A stretch of 64,000 nucleotides of DNA, taken from Shewanella frigidimarina. Its GTDB lineage: Bacteria; Pseudomonadota; Gammaproteobacteria; Enterobacterales; Shewanellaceae. Below are positions 8,545-18,344 of the stretch, in pieces. The stretch spans positions 62,001 through 126,000 of the forward strand of contig NZ_RKKE01000006.1 in the NCBI RefSeq assembly GCF_003797125.1, written 5' to 3'. A model generated the notes under the pieces. It searched no databases. It worked only from the letters and a program-made list of their open reading frames with translations, and was not told the DNA's origin. Position 1 is the stretch's first letter. Each line of letters begins with the position of its first letter. The translations under genes and the position numbers were made by a program.

Positions 8545-9795
8545 TTAATCAAAATCCCTTTGTTCATCAATCACCTTACCATCATCAGGTAAGCTATTTA
8601 TGGGTACTAACTCTACTGAGCCTGTTAATTTGGTTACTGTCTTTAATGTTTGGGCAATTTTATCTTTCAGTACCTGTTCATTACCATTACTAAAAGCCGA
8701 CTCAACGACTTCACAAACTAGATGCATCTTGTCTTTATGATTAACCTGACTCACGACTAAACGCGCTTTTATAATACAGGCATCACTTTGACAAACTTTG
8801 TCAACTTGTTCAGGATGAACAAACATACCTTTAACTTTAGTGGTTTGGTCTGCACGTCCCAACCATCCCTTTATTCGCATATTGGTTCTACCACAAGCGC
8901 TTTCACCTGCCTTGATTGCAGATAAGTCTCCTGTCGCAAAACGAATTAAGGGATAATCTCGATTAAAACTTGTGATCACAACCTCGCCTATTTCGCCATC
9001 AGCAACCGGTAGTCGGCTACCTGGACGCACAATCTCAACAATGACATCCTCGCTAATAATAAAGCCATCGTCGGCTATAGTTTCATAACCAATTAAGCCA
9101 ACATCTGCAGAAGCATAAGCTTGTAAGGTACTAATTCCTGCAGCGTCAAACTCGCGTCTAAGTACTACAGGTAATGCCTCACCTGTAACCAATGCTTTTT
9201 GTAAACTACTCACATCACGATTGTCAGCAGTTGCTTTATCCAATAAAATTTTCAAAAATGAAGGTGTACCACAATAACCGTTAGGCTTTAAATCCTCGAT
9301 TATATCGAGCTGTTGTTCCGTTTGTCCTGGCCCTGCCGGTATAACCACACAGCCACAGGCTCGCGCTCCCGAATCTAAAATAAACCCGCCAGGTGTTAAA
9401 TGATAAGAAAGACAGTTTTGAACAATATCACCTTGCTTAAACCCTGCAGCATGGAAAGCTTGCCCGAGTCGCCACCAGTCATCAGCACAATGTTCAGGAT
9501 CATAAATAGGCCCTGGCGATTGAAAAATTCGATGAAATTTTGCGCTTGCAGCATTTAATCCTGCCAGCGGAGGATTCAGCTTTTGCAGATTAATCAAATC
9601 TGATTTTCGCGTAATAGGTAATTTAGCTAATAGCGCTCTACTATCAATTTTATCAACATCAATATTGTTCAGTGTCTGCTGATAGTGTAAACATTCATGT
9701 TTAGCAAAGTTAAGAAAATCAGGCAGTTTAGTGAATAGTGAATGCTCTCGAGCATCTGCATCTTGGCACGCATTTTTATTAAAATAGCTGTTCAT
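8545..9795 (-). CDS. PaaK-like AMP-forming CoA ligase
   Basis: About 416 residues of the adenylate-forming superfamily, closest in layout to phenylacetate-CoA ligase. It has a PGxxYDPE-like entry region, a GTPSFLKILL segment, an ASADVGLIGYE segment in place of the usual YG-E core, then YPLIRFATGDLS and GRADQTTKVKGMFVHPEQV before the C-terminal subdomain. I prefer ATG 9793-9795, with AGG upstream, over the ATG nine codons earlier, which has no ribosome binding site. It is the last gene of the Liv-type cluster and may activate the imported acid to a CoA thioester. The substrate is unknown. Confidence 0.78.
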   Translation of the reverse strand: MNSYFNKNACQDADAREHSLFTKLPDFLNFAKHECLHYQQTLNNIDVDKIDSRALLAKLPITRKSDLINLQKLNPPLAGLNAASAKFHRIFQSPGPIYDPEHCADDWWRLGQAFHAAGFKQGDIVQNCLSYHLTPGGFILDSGARACGCVVIPAGPGQTEQQLDIIEDLKPNGYCGTPSFLKILLDKATADNRDVSSLQKALVTGEALPVVLRREFDAAGISTLQAYASADVGLIGYETIADDGFIISEDVIVEIVRPGSRLPVADGEIGEVVITSFNRDYPLIRFATGDLSAIKAGESACGRTNMRIKGWLGRADQTTKVKGMFVHPEQVDKVCQSDACIIKARLVVSQVNHKDKMHLVCEVVESAFSNGNEQVLKDKIAQTLKTVTKLTGSVELVPINSLPDDGKVIDEQRDFD

Positions 9796-9884
9796 TGTTA
9801 GCCTATATTTGTGATTTTTCATTTAATTTGAGTTTTTCTAAATGAGTACTTAATTAACGTCACAAACTAATTAGTCAATAATAG

Positions 9885-10706
9885 TTATAACCAACGCTTG
9901 CGGCGTTTATAAGATTTCAAGCCTTTAAAACTCTTGCGTTCTTCATTACCGCCGCCGAGATAAAACTCTTTAACATCTTCATTACTCATGAGTTGTTCTT
10001 GCGTACCATCAAGCACAATTTTTCCTGATTCCATGATATAACCATAATTTGCTGCACGTAGAGCGTAATTGGCATTTTGCTCGACCAACAACATGGTGAT
10101 CCCTTGGTCTTGGTTAATTTTTTTAATAATACCGAAAACTTCTTTGACTAATAGTGGGGATAGACCCATTGATGGTTCATCTAAACAAATCATCTTTGGA
10201 CGCGCCATTAATGCACGACCTATTGCAAGCATTTGCTGCTCACCACCGGATAAATAACCCGCTAATCCAGTCCGTTCTTTCAAGCGAGGGAAATAGTGGA
10301 ATACCATTTCAATATCTTGATTTATTCGAGAATCTTTACGGGTAAAAGCACCCAGCTTTAAATTCTCTATTGATGACATATCCTCAATAATGCGGCGCCC
10401 TTCCATCACCTGAAATAAGCCACTAGCAACAACATCTTCAGCATTTTTACTGTCAATACGCTCGCCCATAAAAGTAATATCACCTTTCGTTACCTCACCA
10501 TTTTCGGTTTTTAACAAACCTGAAATAGCTTTAAGCGTCGTTGATTTCCCAGCACCATTAGGGCCTAGTAAGGTAACAACTTCGCCATCTGGCACATCTA
10601 AGCTTACACCGCGTAATACCTGAATAACGTCATCGTAAACCACTTCAATATTATTCACCGTTAATATAGATGATGTGGGTTGTATTTTTGTTGCAATTTG
10701 TGGCAT
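9885..10706 (-). CDS. LivF-like ABC transporter ATPase
   Basis: A 273-residue ATPase of the branched-chain amino-acid (HAAT) type. Walker A GPNGAGKST is at 48-56, the signature LSGGEQQ at 152-158, Walker B ICLDE at 173-177 and the switch His region near 225. It would sit on the cytoplasmic face of the permease pair encoded upstream. Its C-terminus carries an extra strongly basic tail (about residues 256-273, with RKSFKGLKSYKRRKRWL) not usual in LivF. It is one of two ATPases in the operon; the other is at 16168-16983. The substrate may well not be an amino acid, because acyl-CoA ligases are in the same cluster. Confidence 0.87.
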   Translation of the reverse strand: MPQIATKIQPTSSILTVNNIEVVYDDVIQVLRGVSLDVPDGEVVTLLGPNGAGKSTTLKAISGLLKTENGEVTKGDITFMGERIDSKNAEDVVASGLFQVMEGRRIIEDMSSIENLKLGAFTRKDSRINQDIEMVFHYFPRLKERTGLAGYLSGGEQQMLAIGRALMARPKMICLDEPSMGLSPLLVKEVFGIIKKINQDQGITMLLVEQNANYALRAANYGYIMESGKIVLDGTQEQLMSNEDVKEFYLGGGNEERKSFKGLKSYKRRKRWL

Positions 10707-10804
10707 ATCTACTCCGTCGATGCTATTTGGCTATTAAGATGGTTACTGAGAAACACACTATGCTGTGCTCCCAGCAACCTAAACGTTATTGAATTAAGTG
10801 TTAA

Positions 10805-12052
10805 TTAAAAACCTAACCAATCGTCTCGACGCTCTAGCGTAACTTGCGATACCTTCTCTACGACGACATCACCGCCGTTATAGTTACCCTTATAGATATT
10901 GACCTGGTTAATTCCACGATGGTCTTCATTACTCCAATTAGCCGCTAAACACACGCCCTCTAACCCTTTTGGCACCCAGTTTTTATGCACGTACATGCCT
11001 TTTTTCACATTTTCACCGGTAATACCGCCGTTATCTTTTGCCCATTCCATTGCTTCTTTCATAAAGAAGGTTGAACAAACACCGCGCATATAATGATGAA
11101 CACGCTCTTCTGTACCTGACTTATCAGACTGCTTAGATATTTCACGTACTAGCTTCATACCAGGCGCATCATCATTCCAAAAGGGTGTCATGGTCGGGAA
11201 AATATAATCCTTTATCCCTTCGCCCGCGGCGGCGAAGATATTCTTATCCCCGCCCCAAATATTCGACATAAATTGAATGTCAGTACCTACGGTGTTACAA
11301 GATTTCACCAGTGAAAGCACTGAACCGCCTAAGTTACCAATGTAACCATAGTTAGAACCTGAACTTTTTAAACTTAAACATTGCGCCTTAAAGTCACCGG
11401 GTTTCATTGAAATAACAACCGATGGTTGTACATCAAAACCGAGTTCAGTAGCGTATTCCGCACATGCCGCTTTGGGTGCGTTAGGAAATGGATGATTGGC
11501 ACCGATATGAGTGAATTTAGGCTTACCTTTTTCACCTTTGTCTTTCCAATCTTGTGCCGCCCATTGCACTAAACCACGACAAGCATCTGAGTAAGAGGCG
11601 CCATAAAAAAAGTTATAAGGGGCTGGTTTTTTAGTATGTGGATTTTTTCCGGTAGGATCAGTTAAATGACCAGAGTATGACGCTGAAAAAACTGGAATTT
11701 TATCTTTTGCAACAAAAGAAATTAACGCTTCAGTATCAGCGGTTCCCCAACCTTGCATCGCGACCATTTTTTTACGTGAATGCCATTTTTTATATGATGC
11801 GATGGCTTGCGGTACTTTGTAGGCATAGTCGATAGTTTCATATTCTAAGGTTGTGCCTTTAATACCACCGTTAGCATTAATGTAAGCGAGTGAATCTCGC
11901 ACACCATCAGCATAGTTTTTACCCACAAAGGCTGTTGGTCCTGACATGTCAGCTAAATGTCCGACAAATACAGAATCTTCTGCTATTACCTGAGTGCTCA
12001 TCCCCAAAGCACAGTATACGAATAGAGAACTTAATTTTGCTTTATGTTGCAT
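10805..12052 (-). CDS. Liv-type periplasmic substrate-binding protein
   Basis: A 415-residue type-1 periplasmic binding protein (Peripla_BP_6 type). A signal peptide (about 1-24, ending VIA) is followed by the typical opening FVGHLADMSGPTAFVGKNYADGV, then a second domain with AMQGWGTADTEALISFVAKDKIPVFSASY. It captures the substrate for the LivHM-like permeases. At about 415 residues it is longer than amino-acid-binding LivK (about 370), as seen for members that bind aromatic or aliphatic acids. It lies between the permease and the second ATPase gene in the operon. Confidence 0.87.
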   Translation of the reverse strand: MQHKAKLSSLFVYCALGMSTQVIAEDSVFVGHLADMSGPTAFVGKNYADGVRDSLAYINANGGIKGTTLEYETIDYAYKVPQAIASYKKWHSRKKMVAMQGWGTADTEALISFVAKDKIPVFSASYSGHLTDPTGKNPHTKKPAPYNFFYGASYSDACRGLVQWAAQDWKDKGEKGKPKFTHIGANHPFPNAPKAACAEYATELGFDVQPSVVISMKPGDFKAQCLSLKSSGSNYGYIGNLGGSVLSLVKSCNTVGTDIQFMSNIWGGDKNIFAAAGEGIKDYIFPTMTPFWNDDAPGMKLVREISKQSDKSGTEERVHHYMRGVCSTFFMKEAMEWAKDNGGITGENVKKGMYVHKNWVPKGLEGVCLAANWSNEDHRGINQVNIYKGNYNGGDVVVEKVSQVTLERRDDWLGF

Positions 12053-12140
12053 GACTATTTCCTTCTTCTTTTAATGGCTATATTGCCAATGAATTGTTGT
12101 AATAATTTTTATTTATTCTTTCCCTTTCTATCCACACGGA

Positions 12141-13214
12141 TTAGTAAGAAAAAGGGTAAAATTTCCAATAGTTTTTAATTTGTGCCCAACGATGTGCCAT
12201 ACCTTCGGGCTCAAAAATGAGGAATAAGATGATGACTAAACCTATTGCCATTTCTTTGATGTAAGCCAAACCATCAACCACGGCAGGAATATTGCCCCAG
12301 TCAGTCATTTTCATTAGGCCAACACCGCTTTCTAGCACTTCTGGCAAAAACACCATAAACACAACGCCCATTAACGTGCCTTTAATAGAACCCAAGCCAC
12401 CAATAATGATCATCGCTAGAAATTGAATTGACATAAATAAGGTAAAACCTTCAGCAGACACATAGCCCAAGTAATGCGCATATAACGCACCACCAATACC
12501 GGCATAAAATGAAGAAACACCAAACGATAACAAGCGATATTTATTGAGTTTAATACCCATAATTTCTGCAGAAAGGTAATGATCTCGTACGGCTATAAAC
12601 GCGCGCCCTTCTCGGCTACGCATTAAATTACAACCCCAGATATACATGAAAACTAAAGCAAATAATGCCACATAAAAAAAGCTTTCATCGGTATCAAAGA
12701 CAAAGCCGAACAAACTAATAGGGTCTGCAGAAGAACCCGATGAACCACCTGAGAACCAGTCGGCACGTGCAAAAAAGTCTTCCAAAATAAATTGTGCTGC
12801 GAGTGTTGCTATTGCTAAATACAAACCTTTAATACGAGAAGCAGGTAAACCAAATATCATGCCCACCCCCATAGTTAAAAAACCGGCCAGTGGAATACAA
12901 AGCAATACCGGTATACCAAATGAAGTATTCAGCCAAGCGGATGCAAACGCACCAAAGCCAAAAAAAGCACCATGACCTAAGGATATTTGTCCGGTGTAAC
13001 CAACGAGAATGTTTAACCCTAAAGCAGCTATGCCCAAATACGATATTTGAATAAATAGCGTCAAGTAGTAAGCGTCAACAACAAAAGGCGCAAGACATAG
13101 CAGTGCAATAGTAATCACTGCGATACTTTTGATGGTTTTAGTTTCAAAAATAGTATTATCTTGTTTATAGCTAGTACGAAAATCTCCGCACGGTCGCATT
13201 GTTAAACTCGACAT
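12141..13214 (-). CDS. LivM-like ABC permease
   Basis: A 357-residue inner-membrane permease of the LivM branch, with about ten hydrophobic segments. It has the landmark GYTGQISLGHGAFFGFGAF (about 69-87) and a C-terminal coupling region near GGLGSIKGTLMG. AGGAG lies 6 nt before the ATG at 13212-13214. It pairs with the LivH-like permease encoded just upstream to form the translocation pore. The short N-terminal extension before the first membrane helix (about 1-30) is hydrophilic. Confidence 0.87.
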   Translation of the reverse strand: MSSLTMRPCGDFRTSYKQDNTIFETKTIKSIAVITIALLCLAPFVVDAYYLTLFIQISYLGIAALGLNILVGYTGQISLGHGAFFGFGAFASAWLNTSFGIPVLLCIPLAGFLTMGVGMIFGLPASRIKGLYLAIATLAAQFILEDFFARADWFSGGSSGSSADPISLFGFVFDTDESFFYVALFALVFMYIWGCNLMRSREGRAFIAVRDHYLSAEIMGIKLNKYRLLSFGVSSFYAGIGGALYAHYLGYVSAEGFTLFMSIQFLAMIIIGGLGSIKGTLMGVVFMVFLPEVLESGVGLMKMTDWGNIPAVVDGLAYIKEMAIGLVIILFLIFEPEGMAHRWAQIKNYWKFYPFSY

Positions 13215-13310
13215 AATTAACTCCTAAAAATTACATATAATATGCAACACACGAACAGAACTTTTTAATCCTTAGCGCTGCTCATGTTTTATTTTGAAAT
13301 TGCAAATAGA

Positions 13311-14204
13311 TTAAATTCGTTCAATATCTTTGGTTCCGAATAAACCGTACGGTTTAAACCAAAGAATAATTAACAATACATAGAATGGTGCGATGTCATA
13401 CATGTTGCCGATATGAAGATATTGACTATCAAAAAACTCTGCCACATTCTCTAGCACGCCAATAATTAAGCCTCCAACAATAGCGCCAATAATGGAATCT
13501 AGTCCGCCAAGGATCACGGCTGGAAACACTTTAACCCCCATCACGGCTAGTGAATTTGAAACACCGTTTACCATGCCAATAACAATACCTGCGGTTGCCG
13601 ATACTGTTGCAGCAATTCCCCAGCTCATAGCAAACACTTGCTTAACAGATATCCCTACACTCTGTGCGATTTGTTGATCGAAAGCGGTTGCTCGCATCGC
13701 TAAACCATATTTGGAATATTTAAAGAATAAGAAGAACGCGACCATGATAATTAACGCTATCACTGTGCTCATTAAGTAAGCTGATTCGATATTCAAACCA
13801 AAAATTTGGATATTTTCAGTTTCAAATACTTTTGGAAAACTCTGTGCAGACACACCGAATATCCACTTCATTAACGCTTGGAAAAATATTGATAACCCAA
13901 TGGTGACCATAATCACTGAAATAATGGGTTCGCCAATCATCGGCCTTAGTACAATCATTTGGATTAAAATACCAAATATTGCCATAAATACCATTGTTGC
14001 TAAAAAGCCGACGATAAATGGTAATTCCAAGTAAATCAGCATTGCCCAACAAACCCATGCACCAACCAATAGAAACTCACCTTGGGCAAAGTTAACCACT
14101 TGAGTGGATTTATAAACCAGTACAAAACACATACCGACTACGCCATACAGCAAGCCAACAATTAAACCATTGATAACCAGTTGGATTAATAATTCATAAT
14201 TCAT
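13311..14204 (-). CDS. LivH-like ABC permease
   Basis: A 297-residue permease of the LivH branch. The N-terminal helix with GLLYGVVGMCFVLVYKSTQVVNFAQGEF is diagnostic, and the coupling segment near AVILGGLDSIIGAIVGG (about 226-242) is conserved. Its ATG overlaps the stop codon of the acyl-CoA synthetase gene by 4 nt (ATGA), so translation is likely coupled. It partners the LivM-like permease in the inner membrane. Confidence 0.88.
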   Translation of the reverse strand: MNYELLIQLVINGLIVGLLYGVVGMCFVLVYKSTQVVNFAQGEFLLVGAWVCWAMLIYLELPFIVGFLATMVFMAIFGILIQMIVLRPMIGEPIISVIMVTIGLSIFFQALMKWIFGVSAQSFPKVFETENIQIFGLNIESAYLMSTVIALIIMVAFFLFFKYSKYGLAMRATAFDQQIAQSVGISVKQVFAMSWGIAATVSATAGIVIGMVNGVSNSLAVMGVKVFPAVILGGLDSIIGAIVGGLIIGVLENVAEFFDSQYLHIGNMYDIAPFYVLLIILWFKPYGLFGTKDIERI

Positions 14205-16168
14205 GATGCTCTCCGTTCTGATGTGAGTTCATTTGTTGATGTATCGGGATTAGGTAAAAGCGAAGCCACTGTAAGCGCTGTTTGAATACGCGTTTTAGTA
14301 CCATCCTGAAAGACAATAACGGTATCAATATCAACCTTTTCTTTGTCTTCATAGATAGATGAAATAATATCGCCGTATTTATCGGCAATAACCCCACGCC
14401 TCACTTTACGTGTACGTGTTAATTCACCATCATCGGCATCAAGCTCTTTATAAAGTAGTAAAAACTTATGGATTTTTTGTGCTTCAGGCAGTGATTCATT
14501 AACACGTGCAATCTCTTCACTCATTTTTTCATACACCTGGGGGAGCGTAGATAAATTGGTGTAGTTAGTGAATGCATAACCTTGTTGTTCCGCCCATTTG
14601 GCGACAATGCTAAAGCGAATACAGATAAGAGCAGAAAGATACGGACGATCTTTTCCTAAGATGACGGCTTCACCGATAAATGATGAAAACTTCAATTTAT
14701 TTTCAATATATTGTGGTGAGTACTGGACGCCATTGCTGGTACAAGCAAGATCTTTAATACGATCAATGACCACTAGGTGGCCAGACGGTTTAAAGTAGCC
14801 TGCATCACCTGTTTGCATCCAACCATCAATAACATCTTCGTCATACGCTTTTTGGTTATTTAAGTAGCCTGTAAACATTCCAACTGTTTTAGCAATAATT
14901 TCACCAACACCTTCTTCATCAGTGTTAATGACTTTTACTTGGGCATTATCAAAAGCAACCCCTACACTATCGTAATCAACATCACCTTCATGATGAATTG
15001 TGTAGGCACCACACATTTCAGTTTGTCCATAAAGTTGACGTAACGGCACTCCGATAGTTTGGAAAAACCTAAAAGTATCAGGTCCCATAGCAGCCCCGCC
15101 CGTAGCAGCGGATTTTAAAAATGAAAAACCCAACCTATCGCGTAGAGCTTTCATCAATAAGACATCAGCAAGCCAAGACTTTTTACCCTGTGCTTGGCTC
15201 TCTTTAGCCAACTTCATAGCATAGTTAAACAGTTTTCTTTTAAGCGGGGTTGAATCCATCATACGCGCTTGAACATCTGCCAATATGCCTTCCCAAACGC
15301 GAGGCGCAAGCAAAACAAAACTCGGACCAATTTCACGTAAGTCAGACATTAAGGTTTCTTGCTCTTCAACAAAGTTGACAATTTGGCGGGCGATCAACGC
15401 TTGACCAACGGCATAAACCTGTTCCATGATCCAAGGTAATGGCAGCACAGAAACATAATTATCACCCGCATTACGAGGATCGGCTCTTAAGTAAGCGCTA
15501 CAGTGCTTAACAAAATTTCCTCCATTTAACAGGGCAATTTTAGGTTTAGACGTGGTACCTGATGTCGTGCAGTAAATAGCTGTATCTTCTGGCGTTGTTG
15601 CTGCAACTAATTGGTCATAATACGTTGGTTGTGCTTTATCAATTTCTTGACCACGTTTATAAAGTGTCTCTATATCAATAAGGCGTGGATCATCATATTT
15701 ACGCATACCTCGTGGGTCGCAATATACAATGTACTTCACTTTAGGAATGCCATCACCAAGCTCAAGTAACTTGTCACATTGCTCTTCATTCTCAGCAATA
15801 ACAACAGTCGCGCCACTGCTATCGAGTAGGTAAATCACCTCGTCATGCATCGAGTCTTGATAGATTCCAATCGAGTAACATCGCATCGCATGGGCAGCGA
15901 CTTCGCCCCACACCCATTCAGGTCTATTATCACCAAGCAAGGCAATAGCATCGCCTTTTTCTACTCCCATATCGAGTAAAGCTGTTGATAGCCATTTCAC
16001 ACGATTGTTATAGTCATTCCAGGTGAATTCATTCCAAATACCAAACTCTTTCTCACGCATTGACACATCGTTAGGCCAATTTTTTGCATTATGTTGTAAA
16101 ATTTTAGGGAAAGTATTTAAACTTTCCATTTCAAAATCATTTTCATTATTGCTAATTGATGAAGCCAT
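14201..16168 (-). CDS. long-chain acyl-CoA-synthetase-like AMP-forming ligase
   Basis: A 655-residue adenylate-forming enzyme. The P-loop-like motif TTSGTTSKPK is at 201-210, the core QLYGQTEMCG near 385, WMQTGDAGYF near 450 and the hinge IDRIKD just after. The size and long C-terminal part resemble FAD15/ACSBG-type long-chain acyl-CoA synthetases rather than short acetyl-CoA synthetase. It is embedded between the LivG-like ATPase (1-nt overlap) and LivH-like permease (4-nt overlap) genes, so it is co-translated with the transporter. This suggests that the imported compound is activated immediately on entry. The substrate is unresolved. Confidence 0.85.
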   Translation of the reverse strand: MASSISNNENDFEMESLNTFPKILQHNAKNWPNDVSMREKEFGIWNEFTWNDYNNRVKWLSTALLDMGVEKGDAIALLGDNRPEWVWGEVAAHAMRCYSIGIYQDSMHDEVIYLLDSSGATVVIAENEEQCDKLLELGDGIPKVKYIVYCDPRGMRKYDDPRLIDIETLYKRGQEIDKAQPTYYDQLVAATTPEDTAIYCTTSGTTSKPKIALLNGGNFVKHCSAYLRADPRNAGDNYVSVLPLPWIMEQVYAVGQALIARQIVNFVEEQETLMSDLREIGPSFVLLAPRVWEGILADVQARMMDSTPLKRKLFNYAMKLAKESQAQGKKSWLADVLLMKALRDRLGFSFLKSAATGGAAMGPDTFRFFQTIGVPLRQLYGQTEMCGAYTIHHEGDVDYDSVGVAFDNAQVKVINTDEEGVGEIIAKTVGMFTGYLNNQKAYDEDVIDGWMQTGDAGYFKPSGHLVVIDRIKDLACTSNGVQYSPQYIENKLKFSSFIGEAVILGKDRPYLSALICIRFSIVAKWAEQQGYAFTNYTNLSTLPQVYEKMSEEIARVNESLPEAQKIHKFLLLYKELDADDGELTRTRKVRRGVIADKYGDIISSIYEDKEKVDIDTVIVFQDGTKTRIQTALTVASLLPNPDTSTNELTSERRAS

Positions 16169-16983
16169 TAGTTAACCCCCTCTAATTGCAATATGTCTTC
16201 TTCCTCTTCTTCAAGACCAAGATAAGCACGCTTAACATATGGATCAGCCATCACTTCATCAGGTAAACCACAAATCAGTTTCTTGCCAAAATCAAGTACC
16301 ATGACTTCATGAGAAATATCCATAACCACCCCCATGTCGTGCTCAATCATTACCACGGTAATACCAAACTCTTCATTCAAATCGAGAATGTATCTGGCCA
16401 TATCTTCTTTTTCTTCAAGGTTCATGCCCGCCATGGGTTCATCTAAAAGAATTAATTTCGGGTTTAATGCCATTGCACGAGCAAGCTCTACACGTTTGCG
16501 TAAGCCGTAAGATAATGTGCCTGCAATTGATTTTCGAATATGAGAGATTTCTAAAAAATCAATAATCTCTTCCACTTTCCGACGATGTGCTAACTCTTCT
16601 TTTTGTGCACCAGACACCCAATATAAAGGTCCTGTAAGCCAATTATTTTTTAGCAGGTGATGACGACCAACCATAATATTGTCTAATACCGACATATGCC
16701 CAAATAAGGCTAAATTTTGAAAAGTACGTCCCATACCAAGATCGGCGCGGTCATTGGGGCGTAAATCGGTAACATTTTTACCATCAAAGATTATTTTTCC
16801 ACTATTAGGACGATAGCGCCCCGAAATGCAATTGAGCATTGAAGTTTTACCCGCTCCATTTGGCCCTATAATGGAAAAAACTGAGCCTTTTTTTACTGAA
16901 AAGCTAACATCAGTAAGGGCTTTCACACCACCAAACGCCAGTGATATTTGCTCTATATTGAGTATTGACGCAGTCATACTCAA
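16168..16983 (-). CDS. LivG-like ABC transporter ATPase
   Basis: A 271-residue ATPase with Walker A GPNGAGKTS (40-48), the relaxed signature LSYGLRKR (157-164) typical of LivG proteins, Walker B LILLDE (177-182) and a C-terminal DEVMADPYVKRAYLG segment. The stop overlaps the next gene's start by one base. A strong terminator lies between it and the porin gene upstream, so this gene probably opens the transporter operon with its own promoter in the 17.0 kb region. An acidic run (EEEEED) near the C-terminus is a minor oddity. Confidence 0.88.
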   Translation of the reverse strand: MSMTASILNIEQISLAFGGVKALTDVSFSVKKGSVFSIIGPNGAGKTSMLNCISGRYRPNSGKIIFDGKNVTDLRPNDRADLGMGRTFQNLALFGHMSVLDNIMVGRHHLLKNNWLTGPLYWVSGAQKEELAHRRKVEEIIDFLEISHIRKSIAGTLSYGLRKRVELARAMALNPKLILLDEPMAGMNLEEKEDMARYILDLNEEFGITVVMIEHDMGVVMDISHEVMVLDFGKKLICGLPDEVMADPYVKRAYLGLEEEEEDILQLEGVN

Positions 16984-17029
16984 CCTCCTAAATTCAAGTG
17001 GGGATAAAATTCTGTCACAACTATTATGT

Positions 17030-17057
17030 TAAAAAATAGAGGGGGAAAACCCCCCTC
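17030..17057 (-). terminator. intrinsic terminator after the porin gene
   Basis: On the minus strand a G-rich/C-rich stem of 7 bp (GAGGGGG with CCCCCTC) is followed by TATTTTTT. It separates the porin gene from the livG-like operon and may reduce readthrough into it. Confidence 0.85.
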
Positions 17058-17117
17058 GAAAACGCAACAAAGATTGGGAAAGTTACGTAAATTTAAACAG
17101 TAGAATTGATAACGAGA

Positions 17118-18158
17118 TCACAGTGCGTATCTCATGGTTGCTTGTATGTAGTTAGAATTTTTATCTAGCTCATCAAGAGAAAAGTTACCGACTTCAAAAC
17201 CTACCGTGAGTTCCTTCGTTAAGTCTTGAAACAGATTAACTCCCCACTGTGTACGTTCTCGATTTGAAACATCACCTTCGACTTTTCCGTACAAAACAGT
17301 TGAGCGTAAAGATTCAGTCCAAAAATGGCGGTAAGCAACAAGTACAGAGGTTAAATCTTCCACTTCTTCACCATAAAGATCTTTAACAGCAGCAACGCCA
17401 ACATAGCGACCTAGTTCACCTTTATGAAATTGGAAACGGATATCATCCTTACCCGTGGTGTTAATTCGACCGGCAATTGAGGCACCAAAAGCGGATTCAC
17501 TATTTCCTAAACTGGTATTTAATTGACGTGCGAGACCCGAAACAGAAATACTGCCCCAGTCCCCTTCAATATTATATCGAGCAATAACATCCGGTACGCT
17601 GTCATTAGCGGTATCACCCCCCCAACTTTCTGGATTTTCAATTGCTACTTGAAAATTACCCATGTTATAGCGAATTTGGCCCTGGCGAATGAACACTAAG
17701 CCGGTAGTTGCACCAGCAAAATCAGCGGACTCAGGAATAGCACTTGTATTCATAAACGTTGACCACGTTTGACCAACCGTTAACTCTTTATATTTAACAA
17801 AAGCATGACGGATACGTGGATGGGCTGAATTAGAAACTATTTCATTACCGCCACCCCCCCAAAAATCCATTTCGATAAAACCCATAACATCGCCATGAAC
17901 ATATTTGGTATTGAAGCGTGTTTCGTTGGCAAAAATTTTAAATTTAGAAGCATCTTCGGTAAGTGGTTCGCCATCTCCTATCCAAAAATCTTTATAAGCA
18001 ACATCACCATCAACATAACGAGCATCAATTTTAATGTAACCACCAAAAGTTAATTTATCATCTTCTGTTAAGTCAATTTCGTAGCCAGCAAACGCAGAAC
18101 TTGTTGCTGCCATAAACGAAGATGCAAGTAGAATTTTTTTATATTTTGAATTAAACAT
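17118..18158 (-). CDS. DcaP-like trimeric outer-membrane porin
   Basis: A 346-residue exported beta-barrel protein. A signal peptide (about 1-24, ending AFA) is followed by a mature chain of alternating amphipathic strands starting with LTFGGYIKIDARY. Charged barrel-wall strands repeat to the C-terminal strand ending in MRYAL. The opening and the GQTWSTFM segment resemble DcaP-type porins, which pass dicarboxylic or other organic acids. It is directly upstream of the Liv-type operon and could be its outer-membrane entry gate. The substrate assignment is inferred from context only. Confidence 0.75.
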   Translation of the reverse strand: MFNSKYKKILLASSFMAATSSAFAGYEIDLTEDDKLTFGGYIKIDARYVDGDVAYKDFWIGDGEPLTEDASKFKIFANETRFNTKYVHGDVMGFIEMDFWGGGGNEIVSNSAHPRIRHAFVKYKELTVGQTWSTFMNTSAIPESADFAGATTGLVFIRQGQIRYNMGNFQVAIENPESWGGDTANDSVPDVIARYNIEGDWGSISVSGLARQLNTSLGNSESAFGASIAGRINTTGKDDIRFQFHKGELGRYVGVAAVKDLYGEEVEDLTSVLVAYRHFWTESLRSTVLYGKVEGDVSNRERTQWGVNLFQDLTKELTVGFEVGNFSLDELDKNSNYIQATMRYAL

Positions 18159-18344
18159 TTAACTATTTCCCCTTGTATTTGTTTAATCAATACTATGGCA
18201 GTCGAACAAATCGACAATTGGAAATAAGGCCTAGCACCTAACACTTAGTCCTTTAGTCCAATTCCGTATAATTAATCTTGTGAGGGAAAATAGCTAAAGT
18301 TAAGATGAACAAATAAAATCAACTGGCGTGATAATAAGGAATAT

